DNA from: Adineta steineri | Taxonomy: Eukaryota > Rotifera > Eurotatoria > Adinetida > Adinetidae | DNA length: 64,000 bases | Reading direction: 5' to 3' | NCBI GenBank assembly: GCA_905250115.1 | Contig: CAJNOI010000139.1 | Coordinates: 110,259-174,258 of the forward strand | Position numbers and translations under genes: made by a program | Notes under the pieces: generated by a model | Told to the model about the DNA's origin: nothing | The model's input: only the letters and a program-made list of their open reading frames with translations | The model's database searches: none | Shown here: one piece after another, positions 11,952-22,156 of the stretch | Numbering within the stretch: position 1 is the first letter of the stretch | Layout of the letters: the number at the start of each line of letters is the position of its first letter

Positions 11952-12872
11952 TTAATGAGTAGCATCAGCTTTACTTCGTTCAACTGCTTCTTTCACCGCT
12001 TGTTCCAGAGAAACAGTTTTTACACCTAAAGCGTCGTTACTTGTTTTGCCTCGAAAATCACTTGCACCTTGTTGACAGTATATCGCACTCATAATATATG
12101 CTTGAACACCTTTCATTATATCACCTTTTGCAAAGTAGTCTGCACCTTGTTTAAGTGCATCTTCGGTAGTTATACGTTTCACTGTCCATTTTGTACCAGA
12201 ATATTTTTCAAAAAGAGCTAAAGCTTGTTGTTGCGTAAATACTGCATCAGCAATATAAATACGTTTGTTCAAAGTTAATTCTGGATGATGAATAATAGCG
12301 ACAACAGCTTTACCAATTGATGGAAGAGTTGTACCAGAAATATAATTTTTGCCTTCATCATAAAGAGTAACTGCATGATTGGAAACATCAAAGCCAAGAA
12401 AGCCATTGTCAAAACCCCAATCAAGAAAACCACCAGTACTAATTAATGTGTGTGCTATACGTGATTGGTTTTTTTTTAATAATTCAATAGCTTCAAGTTT
12501 TGCACCTATGAAAGGAAGCGATGAAAAACGTGGATGATTTGTATCAGCAGTAAATTCTGATGGAATATACCATTTAACACCAGCTTCGACAGATGCTTCA
12601 ATCAATGTTAGATCTAATTTTTCAGACATGGCACTACCACCAGCGGCAGAAACTACGACATCTTGGCCAGTTAATGCTTTTTTAATTTCATTTTTGTCTT
12701 TATAATCGACTTTAACTACTTTTGCATTCGATGGAAATGTAGACTTGGAGTCAATTCGAGTAAGAACCGTAACATTAAAGGATGAATCAGCAAGTAGAGC
12801 AGTGAGAATATATTTGCCTAAGTCACCTGCACCACCAACGAGAATAACATTTTTGTGTGTAGTAGACGACAT
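11952..12872 (-). CDS. NmrA-like / isoflavone-reductase-like NAD(P)-binding protein
   Basis: This single uninterrupted frame of 306 residues begins at the first Met. The N-terminal Rossmann motif ILVGGAGDLGKYI (residues 10-22) is the glycine-rich NAD(P) site. VVVSAAGG and KWYIPSEFTADTNHPRF follow at the positions expected for NmrA/PCBER-type atypical short-chain dehydrogenases. The C-terminal half has the family's ISTGGFLDWG and GKAVVAIIHHPELTLNKRIYI segments. Such proteins reduce small aromatic or quinone-like substrates or act as redox sensors; the substrate here is unknown. It has no introns although its conserved neighbours are split, and its closest-looking relatives are fungal CipA/isoflavone-reductase-like proteins. 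Horizontal acquisition is therefore plausible (inference). Confidence 0.85.
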   Translation of the reverse strand: MSSTTHKNVILVGGAGDLGKYILTALLADSSFNVTVLTRIDSKSTFPSNAKVVKVDYKDKNEIKKALTGQDVVVSAAGGSAMSEKLDLTLIEASVEAGVKWYIPSEFTADTNHPRFSSLPFIGAKLEAIELLKKNQSRIAHTLISTGGFLDWGFDNGFLGFDVSNHAVTLYDEGKNYISGTTLPSIGKAVVAIIHHPELTLNKRIYIADAVFTQQQALALFEKYSGTKWTVKRITTEDALKQGADYFAKGDIMKGVQAYIMSAIYCQQGASDFRGKTSNDALGVKTVSLEQAVKEAVERSKADATH

Positions 12873-14398
12873 TGTTACTTTGTTGAAAAAGAATACGTAT
12901 GAATATATAAACTATCGTTTGTACGTGTATGTATATATACACGTTTCTTGTTCTATTGCAACGATGACGATGCATTTCTGTTCTCTTTCTGCTGATGTCA
13001 TACTCTCAATGCATTTTTACCCTGTGTATTCTATTCTGCCTGTCATATGAACATGATCATATGTGATAGTGCATATTTTATGGATATATAGTTAACTTAG
13101 TTAATTTTTACATTTAATTCATTAATCTATAATTTTTTATATGTATTTGATTTCATATTTATTTTAAAGCTCTTAAAAATAACAACAAAATTATTATTTA
13201 GTAAATTAATGAATCGTTTGTTACTTGGCAGATGACGAAACTATTTTAATAGAGGTTACTTTCGTATGATATCCATTTCTGCAATACAAATATAAACTAA
13301 TATTGTGAACCTATTCTAAAATTTACTTATAACAGAGAAACATGATTTTTCTTTGTCTGAAGTATTCCAATTCATTACTCATCTATTGATAATATGTTAT
13401 TATTTTTCTAAAAATCGAGATAACCATCATATTAGCCTACGTATAAAGAACATTTAAGATACGATACTGATCCGTATGTACTCGTAGTCGTATTTTATTG
13501 GAAGTCTGATAGGTTATTGTGAAATATTATTATGTATATAAATTGTAACATATACTTTCAAATTATGCAAAATATGAGTGAATACTTTTATTGTGTTAAA
13601 AAGGTTTTTTTATTACCATCTTCTATAATGTAACAGTTTCGAGTCATGCGGCACAAAAACTTCTCACGATTCTAGGTTATGTATCTACCTTATAGTTTAT
13701 GATATCGTTATGGAAACTTACGATGAGAGTTATCTAGTAGGAAGATATTATATGCCACACTTTGAACATTTTCTTGTTTATAATAGAAGAGATATAAAAA
13801 AATTTCCGTCAAGTATCAAGACTTTTGGATCACACTTTACAAAATTGCAGTTGACTTAAACATTCAAATGTAAATAAAGTTTGTGAAATATAAAAATTGT
13901 CTTACCTATAATCTAAGGTCAAAATAGAGTTAAATTTCTATTAATACAGCTACAATTTCAATATATTACCGCTTTTATCTATGTATTAATTGATGCAAGC
14001 AGTGTGCGAATCAAATAAGACAACATATCTGCATTATAGTAGTCGTGACAAGCAGATGAAATTCAATTAAATTCATAATATTTTTATTCAGCCTGATTCT
14101 CTTCTCATATTTATTTAAGTGTTAAAATATCTAGATGAAATATGACGTTTATAACTAAGTATCATTTACACATGCAAAATAGTGGGTACTGTCCCGTAAG
14201 AGTCTAATTATAGATGAAACATTTATAGGAAGTATATTTTGTATGTTATTTGCTGTGAGTTTTAAGTTACTAAATATTATTTACCAATGTGTATGGGAAA
14301 AAATAAGTAGCATTCTAGAAATTTGATACCTACTCAAAAACAATTTACATTGGATATATATGTTATTTAAAAAGCAGGAAGTGATTTGTACATATTTC
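12873..14398. other. Intergenic, 1.5 kb
   Basis: AT-rich DNA with no recognisable gene, RNA or repeat. The short plus-strand frame at 12745-13050 is antisense to the NmrA-like gene and is not real. Confidence 0.6.
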
Positions 14399-14407
14399 TA
14401 TATAAAA
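14398..14407 (+). promoter_or_regulatory. TATA box of the EGF/chitin-binding gene
   Basis: TATATAAAAA lies about 55 bp upstream of the start codon at 14459, leaving room for a 5' UTR of about 25-30 bases. TATA boxes are rare among the conserved genes of this window. Confidence 0.5.
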
Positions 14408-14458
14408 ACACTCGTGCTGAGCCTAAAAATCATTCACATTTTCAAAACTCGTACAAAA

Positions 14459-15794
14459 ATGAAGATATCTATTATTATTATTGTTATTTGTCTCATCTTT
14501 TCATATGCATCAGCACAAGGTAAAAACAAATGATATATATATATGTATAGACAAATCTTTGATCGTATATTTTTTTAGGTTGCAATAATAATGTATGCAA
14601 CTTAGGTAATTATTTCAATGAGACAAATGGTTATCGTTGTTACGATTTGGGGGGTGGTAGTGCTTTATGTACATGTCCTGGTAGTGCATACGAGATTAAT
14701 CAACCTTGTCGTATGAAAATAATGCAATAAAAGAAACATCAAAAGAAACTTACTTATATTTTATAGGTCTTTGTAACCGAGCAAATCCTGCAAACAATGT
14801 GTGCAGAAATAACAATGGAAAGTTGATTCAATGTCTTGAAAGTAATGACAGTGGGACATCGTATGCATGTGCTTGTATAGATACAACCACAGGAGATTTA
14901 GCACTAACAACAGATGCAGATTGTGGTCAGTAATAGATACAAACTTCTTTTCTACAAATACTAATTCTAATTACCGTTTGTTTTTTCTTCGTCTAGACAC
15001 AACAGTTCCATTGACAGGCTCGTCAACTACATATCCTTCAACTTCATCAGCATGCCTGAATGGTGGTGTTTTTACCGGTGGTATTTGTCATTGTCCATCT
15101 GGTTATAGCGGAGCAATCTGTCAAGATAAAAGCGGTAATATTCTTTATTTTTACTAATATAATAATCATCTTGGTCATCTCTATTGTTTTCTGCTATTTA
15201 TTGTTCAGATTATAATTTATGTGAAAAAGTTCGATGTAAAAATAACGGTGTTTGTGCTATTCAAAATCCAAATGGACCAAACCAAAGTGTTTGTCTTTGT
15301 CGATATGGTACCTGGGGAGATTATTGTGAATTAAAAGGTAAATAGTTTTTCGCTATCTTACTATCAAATTATAATTTTACAATAGGTACTTTGGGTTTTT
15401 GTTCGGCAAGCTTATGTTTAAATGGAGGAGCTTGTAGAGAAAATATTATTGGTTCAACACGTTTTGCTTATTGTCAATGTGCGCCAGGTTATAGTGGTCC
15501 TAAATGCGAGACTAGTATGTATTCAGATTGATTTTTAACACATCAGAACTCATTCTTGTTTGTTATAGAATATTTTACTTGTTCCACTCCTGGTAGTTTT
15601 CCTGATACTGACATGCATGAGCAAGGAAAATATTTTGAATGTAAAATGATATCTGGATGTAAGAATCTAAACATAATTTGAAGTTTTATATAATTTATTC
15701 ATTTTGTTTCCTATTTGTAGCATTACGCATCGAAAGAAAATCATGCCCAAAAGGACTTCGTTTCAATACAATTTCAAAACTTTGCACGTATTAA
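14459..15794 (+). CDS. Secreted EGF-repeat protein with chitin-binding-like C-terminus
   Basis: Eight exons (approximately 14459-14519, 14579-14710, 14767-14926, 14997-15134, 15210-15338, 15386-15514, 15568-15660 and 15721-15794) join in the same phase (phase 1), giving about 300 residues. There is a signal peptide (MKISIIIIVICLIFSYASA), then two Cys-rich modules (CNNNVCNLGNYF... and CNRANPANNVCRNNNGK...). Three EGF-like modules follow, with CHCPSGYSGAIC, CLCRYGTWGDYC and CQCAPGYSGPKC. The last module is CSTPGSFPDTD...YFECKMISG...SCPKGLRFN...C, the spacing of a type-2 chitin-binding (peritrophin-A/CBM14) domain. Uniform phase-1 introns at module borders are typical of exon-shuffled extracellular proteins. 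A role in the cuticle, lorica or feeding surface is inference. The poly(A) signal AATAAA is at about 15877. Confidence 0.75.
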
Positions 15795-15937
15795 GACGCT
15801 AATAATTTATTATTCCACTTACGTGTAATCAATAGCAAGTATTTGTTTTCTGTTCTTTTGAATCATTTAAACAACTCAATAAAATGCGTTGCATATATAT
15901 ATATATTTACATTATCAACTTTTACTAGACTTAAAAA

Positions 15938-16563
15938 AAGAATCTTGTGATGACAATAATGTAACAGATCTTGATAGAATTAATAAAATAATTGAGATTT
16001 TGAATAGTTTTATTATTAGTTATAATAAAATAAAATAAACTAAAGCTTTCAGCACTTCAAGTGCCATCGTCAGTAGAATGCAGTAAAGTAACATTATAAT
16101 TACAATTGTGTATCACTGAATTTAATCAAGTAATAAATACACAAATAATAATGTACGATGATATTGTCTGTATAACTATAAATAAAGATAATGATGACAA
16201 TAATGTAACAGATCTTGATAAAATAAACGATAGCACTTGAAGTGCTGAAAGCTTTAGTTTATTTTATAATAACTAACAATAAAACCATTCAAAATCTCAA
16301 TTATTTTATTAATTCTATCAAGATCTGTTACATTATTGTCATCATTATCTTTATTTATAGTTATACAGACAATATCATCGTACATTATTATTTGTGTATT
16401 TATTACTTGATTAAATTCAGTGATACACAATTGTAATTATAATGTTACTTTACTGCATTCTACTGACGATGGCACTTGAAGTGCTGAAAGCTTTAGTTTA
16501 TTTTATTTTATTATAACTAATAATAAAACTATTCAAAATCTCAATTATTTTAAGAATCTTGTG
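15938..16563. mobile_element. Inverted retrozyme-/Penelope-like element with 12-bp target duplication
   Basis: The direct repeat AAGAATCTTGTG (15938-15949 and 16552-16563) brackets a 602-bp insertion made of two inverted arms meeting near 16220. Each arm contains slightly more than one unit. On the plus strand of the right arm the segment GCACTTGAAGTGCTGAAAGCTTTAG recurs at 16233 and 16472, a 239-bp period; the left arm carries the same unit reversed. Each full unit contains CTGACGA, a GCAC/GTGC hairpin and GAAA in that order (16463-16489 on plus; mirrored near 16045-16085 on minus), which resembles a hammerhead ribozyme core. Tandem, short, non-coding units with such cores and a target duplication of about 10 bp are features of retrozymes and of Penelope-like element ends. 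No protein is encoded. The structure is directly visible; the family name is inference. Confidence 0.65.
16463..16489 (+). ncRNA. Hammerhead-ribozyme-like core (candidate)
   Basis: CTGACGA (16463-16469) is followed by a five-pair hairpin (GGCAC at 16471-16475 with GTGCT at 16481-16485, one G-U pair, loop TTGAA) and GAAA (16486-16489). This is the order CUGANGA, stem II, GAAA of a hammerhead. After GAAA a minimal GC/GU stem with a UUUA loop could form stem III. Against it: one extra U sits between GA and stem II, the usual G-C pair closing stem II is absent, and I could not find a good stem I. It is either a degenerate ribozyme or a look-alike. An inverted copy lies in the left arm, and a copy lacking CTGA lies at about 16227-16250. 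Confidence 0.3.
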
Positions 16564-19159
16564 CTTACAAATGAAATTTGTATGATTATGTGAAGATTAG
16601 TAGAAAGATTCATATAAATTTCAATTGGGAAAAGCCCATGAATATTTTCATTTTAAGCATCATTTACAGAATATCAATATCATAGTACAGGTGTTTTCCT
16701 GTTTGAATTCGATTCAATAATTTTGTTGATTATTGTTAAGAGAAAGAGAAAGGATGAATTATTGTTATTACATACCATCAATCATATATTGAGAAGTAAT
16801 CAACGGTAATCTGAATTATATTGCGAGTGCCATTTATCTCATTCTGAATTATGAACTCTTTATGACATAAAATGATGAAAACAATATTCTCATTCATTAC
16901 TTTCATTGTTGTTACTCAGATGAATCAAAAGAATTTCGAAGATATAGAAAATCACACGAAATGTTATTCTATGGATAAAATGTTTCGTTTGTTTTAGAAA
17001 GTAGTGAATCGAAGTCTACTGCACAATGTTTCAATTGAATGAATGTATGAAAAGAGGAAGGATGATTATAAATGATTGAATAATATTCATATTACATTAA
17101 ATATATTTTTTAATAGCATTGTTATGAATAGTTTATTTGAATCAATTCTTTATTGATATTTTTTATCTCGATTATAGTTCGGAGAAATAAAATAAAATAT
17201 TGTTAAATAAAATGACTATTTATAGAAAGAAAAAAATATTTCCTTAAAGATATTGTTATTTTGTAGAATGTAATTCATTCTGTTTTATTTTAAGATTTTA
17301 GGGTGTGGATGTGATGTGGATCTAGACTTGAGCATTATCTCGATTTCATGCTCTCATCCTGACACACCCACTCACATACTAATCCTTATACTTACCCACA
17401 CCCAGGTATCGCAGAGGTATGCAGGATGGGATGAAATTAGATCCATAGCCCACGGAGCTCTGTGATATCCCATTTTTGAGATATACTCAATGTGGTATAT
17501 ATACCGCCACCCCTAGAGGATTAATTCATGTACACATGCCGAAAAATGATTAAATTTTATTTTCTAAATAAATCCTTCTACCTCTTAATTCACTTTAAAA
17601 TGTTTCTCTCTTATGGTGAAATCGCAATATTGTAACTTTATCTTGGAAAAAACCAACACTAAAATCATATTTTCAAATATACATGTGATGAAAAGAAAAG
17701 ATAAAGTGAGTTTATGGGTTTTTTTCTTTATTTTATTGCAAGATAAGGCTGAGTATATCATCAGTTACAATTAAAGTAACTCGACTACCGCTACACCAGC
17801 AGAGAAAGGTAATATCATATAAAGAAACTCTTTTCAAAATTCAAAAAACATCTCATTCTTACACTAATATTACTTCTTCTTTTTTGAAACTACATAAGGA
17901 CGAGAAGAAAAAAGTTTGTTCTTATTTTTCTACCATTTACTCTTTCATTATTGCTGTTCACCTGCTATGTGAGTTTTGTGGCCCGTGATCATATAGTGCA
18001 TTCCGCCCAAACTTGATCACGACTTTCAACGGATTTTCGAAAACAATTTATAACTTTATTCAGTAACATCCGTTTGAGCTCATTCTTTTTTTTCGAGATA
18101 CAGGCATCAAAGCTCTATATTACGGTCTATTTTTTTTCTTAAAAATTAATTAGCCTCCAATGAGTGATCTTGTTCACGAAAACCAGTAGTTTTCACTTTT
18201 TTCTATTTTGTTACTTGTCTAATATGATCACGCAAGCTATTCTTTGTCCTAGATCGATCAATACAAGGAATTCGGTGGTCTTGTCCTCGAGAGACGTTTT
18301 TTTTATCAGAAAGAGTTCTTTGTTTCGACAAAAAGAACTACGCCATTAGATTCTTTAAACCATTCTCAATCTTTTGACATAATGTTTTTAAGTTTAACTT
18401 TTTATCCTCAGTCCGTTTCTTGCGTTACTTTTGTGATATGATTAGGACATTTGGCCTAATTCGTTCAGTACAGTTATGTGTTCATCCTAATTTGATTACC
18501 TCTAAGGTAAACTGTATGGAAATACAATTGATCACACAAAAATCTATGTGTGGCACCCATATTACAAAAGTCTAACTGGATGTTCGAACAAAATATGTGA
18601 TACCGGCTATCAGCTACCTGTAGACACAATGCTGAGTCATTTGAACAATGTATAGGTATATTTTTCTTAAGAAAGACATGCATATGATTTTTTTAATTAT
18701 TAGATCAACGAACGCTGATTAATCTCCCATTTTTTATGTGATTCGTGGCAAATAACATTTGCTTGTTTATAAGAATGTTACTATGAAATATTTCTTTGGA
18801 TCAAAACATTGGACGCTAACTTCGAAAATTTTCGTGCCTGGAATACCATCAGGGATTGGAAAAGAGTTTTTCTTAATTTTGAGTTTTTATATTGAACTTG
18901 ATAGAGCGCGTTATCATGATCATGAATATCATAGGGTGTGCAGATATATCTCCATAAAATCCTCATCCACATATGCACTCACCTCTATATATACAGAGCT
19001 GTATCTGTGATATAGATTTTATTGTTAATATAAGTTATTGTGATTATTCTTTTATATATCCGAGTTACGTCCTTGTTATTCTTTTCTTAGTATCATTCTT
19101 TTTTGTTGTTATAGTGCATAATCGAATAGAACAAAGCAGAACCGAATAATTTTATTAGA
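16564..19159. other. Intergenic, 2.6 kb, with one G-rich hairpin
   Basis: Apart from the hairpin at 17301-17403 I see no gene. Short frames around 18164 and 18474-18978 on both strands overlap each other and lack domains. Several TGATCAC sites occur (about 17988, 18015 and 18226). Confidence 0.5.
17301..17403. repeat. Telomere-like G-rich/C-rich hairpin element
   Basis: GGGTGTGGATGTGATGTGG (17301-17319) faces CCCACACCC (17395-17403), with a second C-rich patch at about 17372-17385. The arms can pair into a stem enclosing roughly 75 bp. Confidence 0.4.
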
Positions 19160-19908
19160 ATGTCATTTGGTGATATACTATTTGGCCAGTACTCATTTTG
19201 CAAATGGAGTGTAAACAAACTGAAAAATATTCAAACATTTATTGGATCAGATTACAAAGTAGCATCTACCTTTCAAGATGAGGTTGTTAATCCCAAGGAC
19301 TTGGAGTAAGTATAAATTCGAGCTTCATATACTTGGCCCTCGCTAACCAATGGTCACTTTTTATGATTTGCAGACCGAATGATCACATCTATATTCCTGG
19401 AAATCATTCATATCCTGTCAAACGAGATGCAGGCTCTGCCGCATATTATCATCATGGGGTTTATTTAGGAGTCATTGACGGTGACAAAAAGGTTACTGAC
19501 TTTGGTCGTGACAACGACAAGTATCCAGTTATCTGCACATTCGATGAATTTCTTGGGGACTCCAATGGTCATCAAAAATCAGTCAAACAAATGTATAAAC
19601 GAGTTTACAAGGAAAGTGAAAAATTATTATCAGCTTCAGACTCATTTACTCTGGCAAAACAAATGTGCGATTATCAAGACTGGGGTGATTATGATCTACT
19701 AACTAGTAATTGCGAGACCTATGCTACTTACATCAAAACTCGAATACCATATTCTTCACAAGCATTTCTCGCCCAAGGATTCTCAGCTTACAATCAAAAC
19801 ATTCGTAAGTCTAGAACTCTACCTGAAATGGACACGTCATGTAGAGAATATCATTTGAATAATATTCTACCATTTGGAATTGGATCTTGGGTTAATAAAT
19901 GGATTTGA
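19160..19908 (+). CDS. LRAT-domain (NlpC/P60-like) protein
   Basis: Two exons, 19160-19305 and 19374-19908 (donor GGA/GTAAGT, acceptor TTGCAG/ACC), give 226 residues. The LRAT/HRASLS fold is marked by PNDHIYIPG near its start, the catalytic-His strand AAYYHHGVYLGV and the nucleophile motif SNCETYATY (Cys), in the correct order and spacing. Members are thiol acyltransferases or phospholipases acting on membrane lipids (phospholipase A/acyltransferase or lecithin:retinol acyltransferase); many invertebrate copies are uncharacterised. I see no clear transmembrane anchor: the C-terminus (LPFGIGSWVNKWI) is only weakly hydrophobic. The ATG was chosen because it heads the exon that joins in phase. 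Substrate and localisation are unknown. Confidence 0.75.
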
Positions 19909-20214
19909 ACTTTGGTAAAAAAACAAAATCTAAATTGAATTATAACCAAGGTGGCCAAATCAAAACGTTGAAAATTAGATTTTTTTTAACCGTAGTTAAT
20001 CAGAATTTGTTTTTGTGAAATCACAAATAAATTTGTTAGATTCCTTAAAACGGTGACTACACACATAATAAGACATTTTTTCTTTGTCTTTCTATACAAA
20101 AATAATCATGCATTGTAATTGCGACATAATTTGCTATACAGTAGTATTGCACAATAGTTAGAAAGAACAAAATACTATGTAAACATTCATTAAGAATAAT
20201 TTAACAAACCAACG
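19909..20214. other. Intergenic
   Basis: Short AT-rich spacer; an AATAAA near 20026 may serve the LRAT-like gene. Nothing else was seen. Confidence 0.6.
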
Positions 20215-20994
20215 ATGAGACGTGAGAATAAGTATGGAACAAATAAGACTATTCGATTTTGTCAAAACTCTTTTGAAATATGGTCACAACAGTATTCATC
20301 TGAACGACCGTCTATAAACAAAAGAAATCGTTGGAAACTGTTAGATCTATTAAATAAATATGCTGAATCATCAGATTTTTCTAATAAAATTGTTATTCGT
20401 CGAAATTACAATTTCTGTGAATATGATGGCTACAAATCCAGGTTACGAGAAAATCCACCACCCCATCCTAGTTTCTCACGTAAACCTGATTTTGTTTATC
20501 AGCCTTATGTAAACTTTATCAAAGTAAATCAAGATATATTCGATTTAATGTTTCAAAATGGGTGCAAATTATCGGAAATTAAAAATAATTTCGAAGATTT
20601 AATTAATATTGATGCACATGATGGTCCTGTAATGTTAATCTATTTTATAAATGACTCAAATCAGTATTATTCACCCGATTGGTTTCAGGCATTGAGACAT
20701 GCATGTGGTGGTTCTTTCGCTGGTTATCATACAATTTATGTGGGTGATTATTGTTCTTTCGGACCCAAAATTCGTGGACAGCAACAGTCAGACTCAAGAA
20801 TTAATCAGATTGTGTTGATTCTTACAAACAATGACATAGAAAAACGGTGTGGTTATTATTCTGTCGGTTACTATAAATGTCCTACAAAAGCTGATCAATT
20901 TGGATGTAAAAGTAGACGAAGTGAATTGAAAAGTCAACGCAGAAGCAAGCATCTATTAACCAAACAAGTTAAAATATCTGAGGATCTGTATTGA
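20215..20994 (+). CDS. Unrecognised intronless protein, 259 aa
   Basis: One uninterrupted frame from ATG to stop encodes 259 residues of ordinary composition. It is basic overall, with a very basic C-terminus (CKSRRSELKSQRRSKH). A central segment (residues about 130-185) is hydrophobic-alternating and ends in HACGGSFAGYHTIYVGDY. No signal peptide or transmembrane helix is visible. The length, and the absence of stops in 30 % G+C DNA, argue that it is a real gene. I do not recognise a domain. It could be a lineage-specific family or a fragment of a mobile-element protein. Confidence 0.6.
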   Translation: MRRENKYGTNKTIRFCQNSFEIWSQQYSSERPSINKRNRWKLLDLLNKYAESSDFSNKIVIRRNYNFCEYDGYKSRLRENPPPHPSFSRKPDFVYQPYVNFIKVNQDIFDLMFQNGCKLSEIKNNFEDLINIDAHDGPVMLIYFINDSNQYYSPDWFQALRHACGGSFAGYHTIYVGDYCSFGPKIRGQQQSDSRINQIVLILTNNDIEKRCGYYSVGYYKCPTKADQFGCKSRRSELKSQRRSKHLLTKQVKISEDLY

Positions 20995-21070
20995 ATGGAA
21001 TATTTGTTAATAAATCTTGGAGATCGTTAATGGACTTACATCTATATATGAACAACCATGGGGAGAGGGA

Positions 21071-21150
21071 GGGTGTGGGTATAGGTGAGTGTGCGTATGA
21101 ATCTTTATCAAAGTCTTCACCAAAACCTAGCTATTCCCAAACCCACACCC
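21071..21150. repeat. Telomere-like G-rich/C-rich hairpin element
   Basis: GGGTGTGGGTATAGGTG (21071-21087) is inverted relative to the stretch at 21126-21150 (CCTAGCTATTCCCAAACCCA...), with about 40 bp between. The arms share GGGTGTGGGT and its complement. Confidence 0.5.
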
Positions 21151-21282
21151 ACAAATCTTCCTATCCGCATCTCCTCAACGTAATAAGGCGTTGAAGATTT
21201 TCTTTTTTTTATAATCGGACTGCCTCACTGCATTTGAGATCTAAGTTGGAAACAAAGATAACAACCTAGGAAATTGAAATGA

Positions 21283-21324
21283 TGACGTCGTGGAGAGTCA
21301 CATCATAAAACAGATCTATAAAAG
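21283..21324 (+). promoter_or_regulatory. CRE-like site and TATA box of the TM2-domain gene
   Basis: TGACGTCG (21283-21290), a CRE-like CREB/ATF site, is followed 26 bp later by TATAAAAG (21317-21324). The start codon is at 21384, consistent with transcription beginning near 21350. This is a compact, classical inducible-type promoter. Confidence 0.5.
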
Positions 21325-21383
21325 CGCTCGAAGAAGTTTGATATTACATTCTTTTTACTTTCTTCGTTAATGCATTCCGCAAC

Positions 21384-21923
21384 ATGAGTAGTTCACTCAA
21401 TCTGATCCTTCTGATCGCTTGTATCACAATCATCACGGTTACATATGCTCGCAGTGTGAACATTTCGCATCATAATGATCTTGATAAGTTACTAAAATTA
21501 CGTGAGGTTAGGCAATCGTGCACAACTCCCCTCGATTGTGGTGAACACGGCTCTTGTCAAAATTATGTATGCCGATGCGACAAAGTATATATTACTTGGA
21601 AAAAATCAGACATCTGTTCATACAAACAAAAAACAAAACTAGAAGCCTTTCTCTTTTCGTTCTTCTTGGGTAGTTCGGGCGTTGATTGGTTCGTTTTATC
21701 AAGAGGAAATGGAGGATATATCGCTGCTGGTGTTTTCAAAATCATTTTGTCATTGGGATCTTTTGTCGCAATATCTCATGCTTTCGCGCGTAACGGCGAG
21801 GCAGTTGGTCGCAATAGTTGTCTGTGTACTTTCGCCTCAAGCATCTGGTATTTAGTGGATTGGATCCGAGTGCTGGCAAATGCTTTCAAAGACGGCAATG
21901 GTGCACCACTGAAGCCATGGTAA
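21384..21923 (+). CDS. EGF-like and TM2-domain membrane protein
   Basis: This intronless gene encodes 179 residues. It has a signal peptide (LNLILLIACITIITVTYA, residues 5-22), a short lumenal part with a six-cysteine EGF-like motif (CTTPLDCGEHGSCQNYVCRC plus a later Cys), and then a TM2 domain of two hydrophobic helices: KLEAFLFSFFLGSSGVDWFV, a GGYIAAGVFKIILSLGSF segment, and IWYLVDWIRVL. The turn holds DWF where the family usually has DRF. The TM2DM/amaricon family includes Notch-pathway and amyloid-associated proteins, but EGF-TM2 forms are common in invertebrates and protists with unknown roles. The CRE/TATA promoter suggests regulated expression. The lack of introns suggests retroposition or acquisition (inference). 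Confidence 0.8.
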   Translation: MSSSLNLILLIACITIITVTYARSVNISHHNDLDKLLKLREVRQSCTTPLDCGEHGSCQNYVCRCDKVYITWKKSDICSYKQKTKLEAFLFSFFLGSSGVDWFVLSRGNGGYIAAGVFKIILSLGSFVAISHAFARNGEAVGRNSCLCTFASSIWYLVDWIRVLANAFKDGNGAPLKPW

Positions 21924-22085
21924 CAAGCTTTCGTAACACGAACAACTATCTGATAATGAACTATATCAAGACAGAATATGAGCTTTTCTAATACTTTTTA
22001 TCTGTTTGTTCGAAATTTTACCACATTATGCAAGAAACATGCTGATCTATCTCTAAGCTTGTGCGAAACATTTTTGAATCTTTTG

Positions 22086-22156
22086 AGAGTGGGAATGTCG
22101 GTGTTCGTGAGGATGTGGGTCTTTCTTCTGCTATACCGACACCCATACCCACACCC
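22086..22156. repeat. Telomere-like hairpin element
   Basis: A G-rich left arm (AGTGGGAATGTCGGTGT, from about 22087) pairs imperfectly with a C-rich right arm (ACCGACACCCATACCCACAC, ending about 22156). Confidence 0.45.

Noticed and set aside
12745..13050. 101-residue plus-strand frame
   Set aside because: It is antisense to the well-supported NmrA-like gene and has no domain.
16242..16436. 64-residue frame inside the inverted element
   Set aside because: It lies within the repeat arm, is Ile/Tyr/Asn-rich from AT bias, and is mirrored in the other arm.
18164..19010. Several overlapping 60-85-residue frames on both strands
   Set aside because: They overlap on opposite strands, lack splice continuity and show no recognisable motif.
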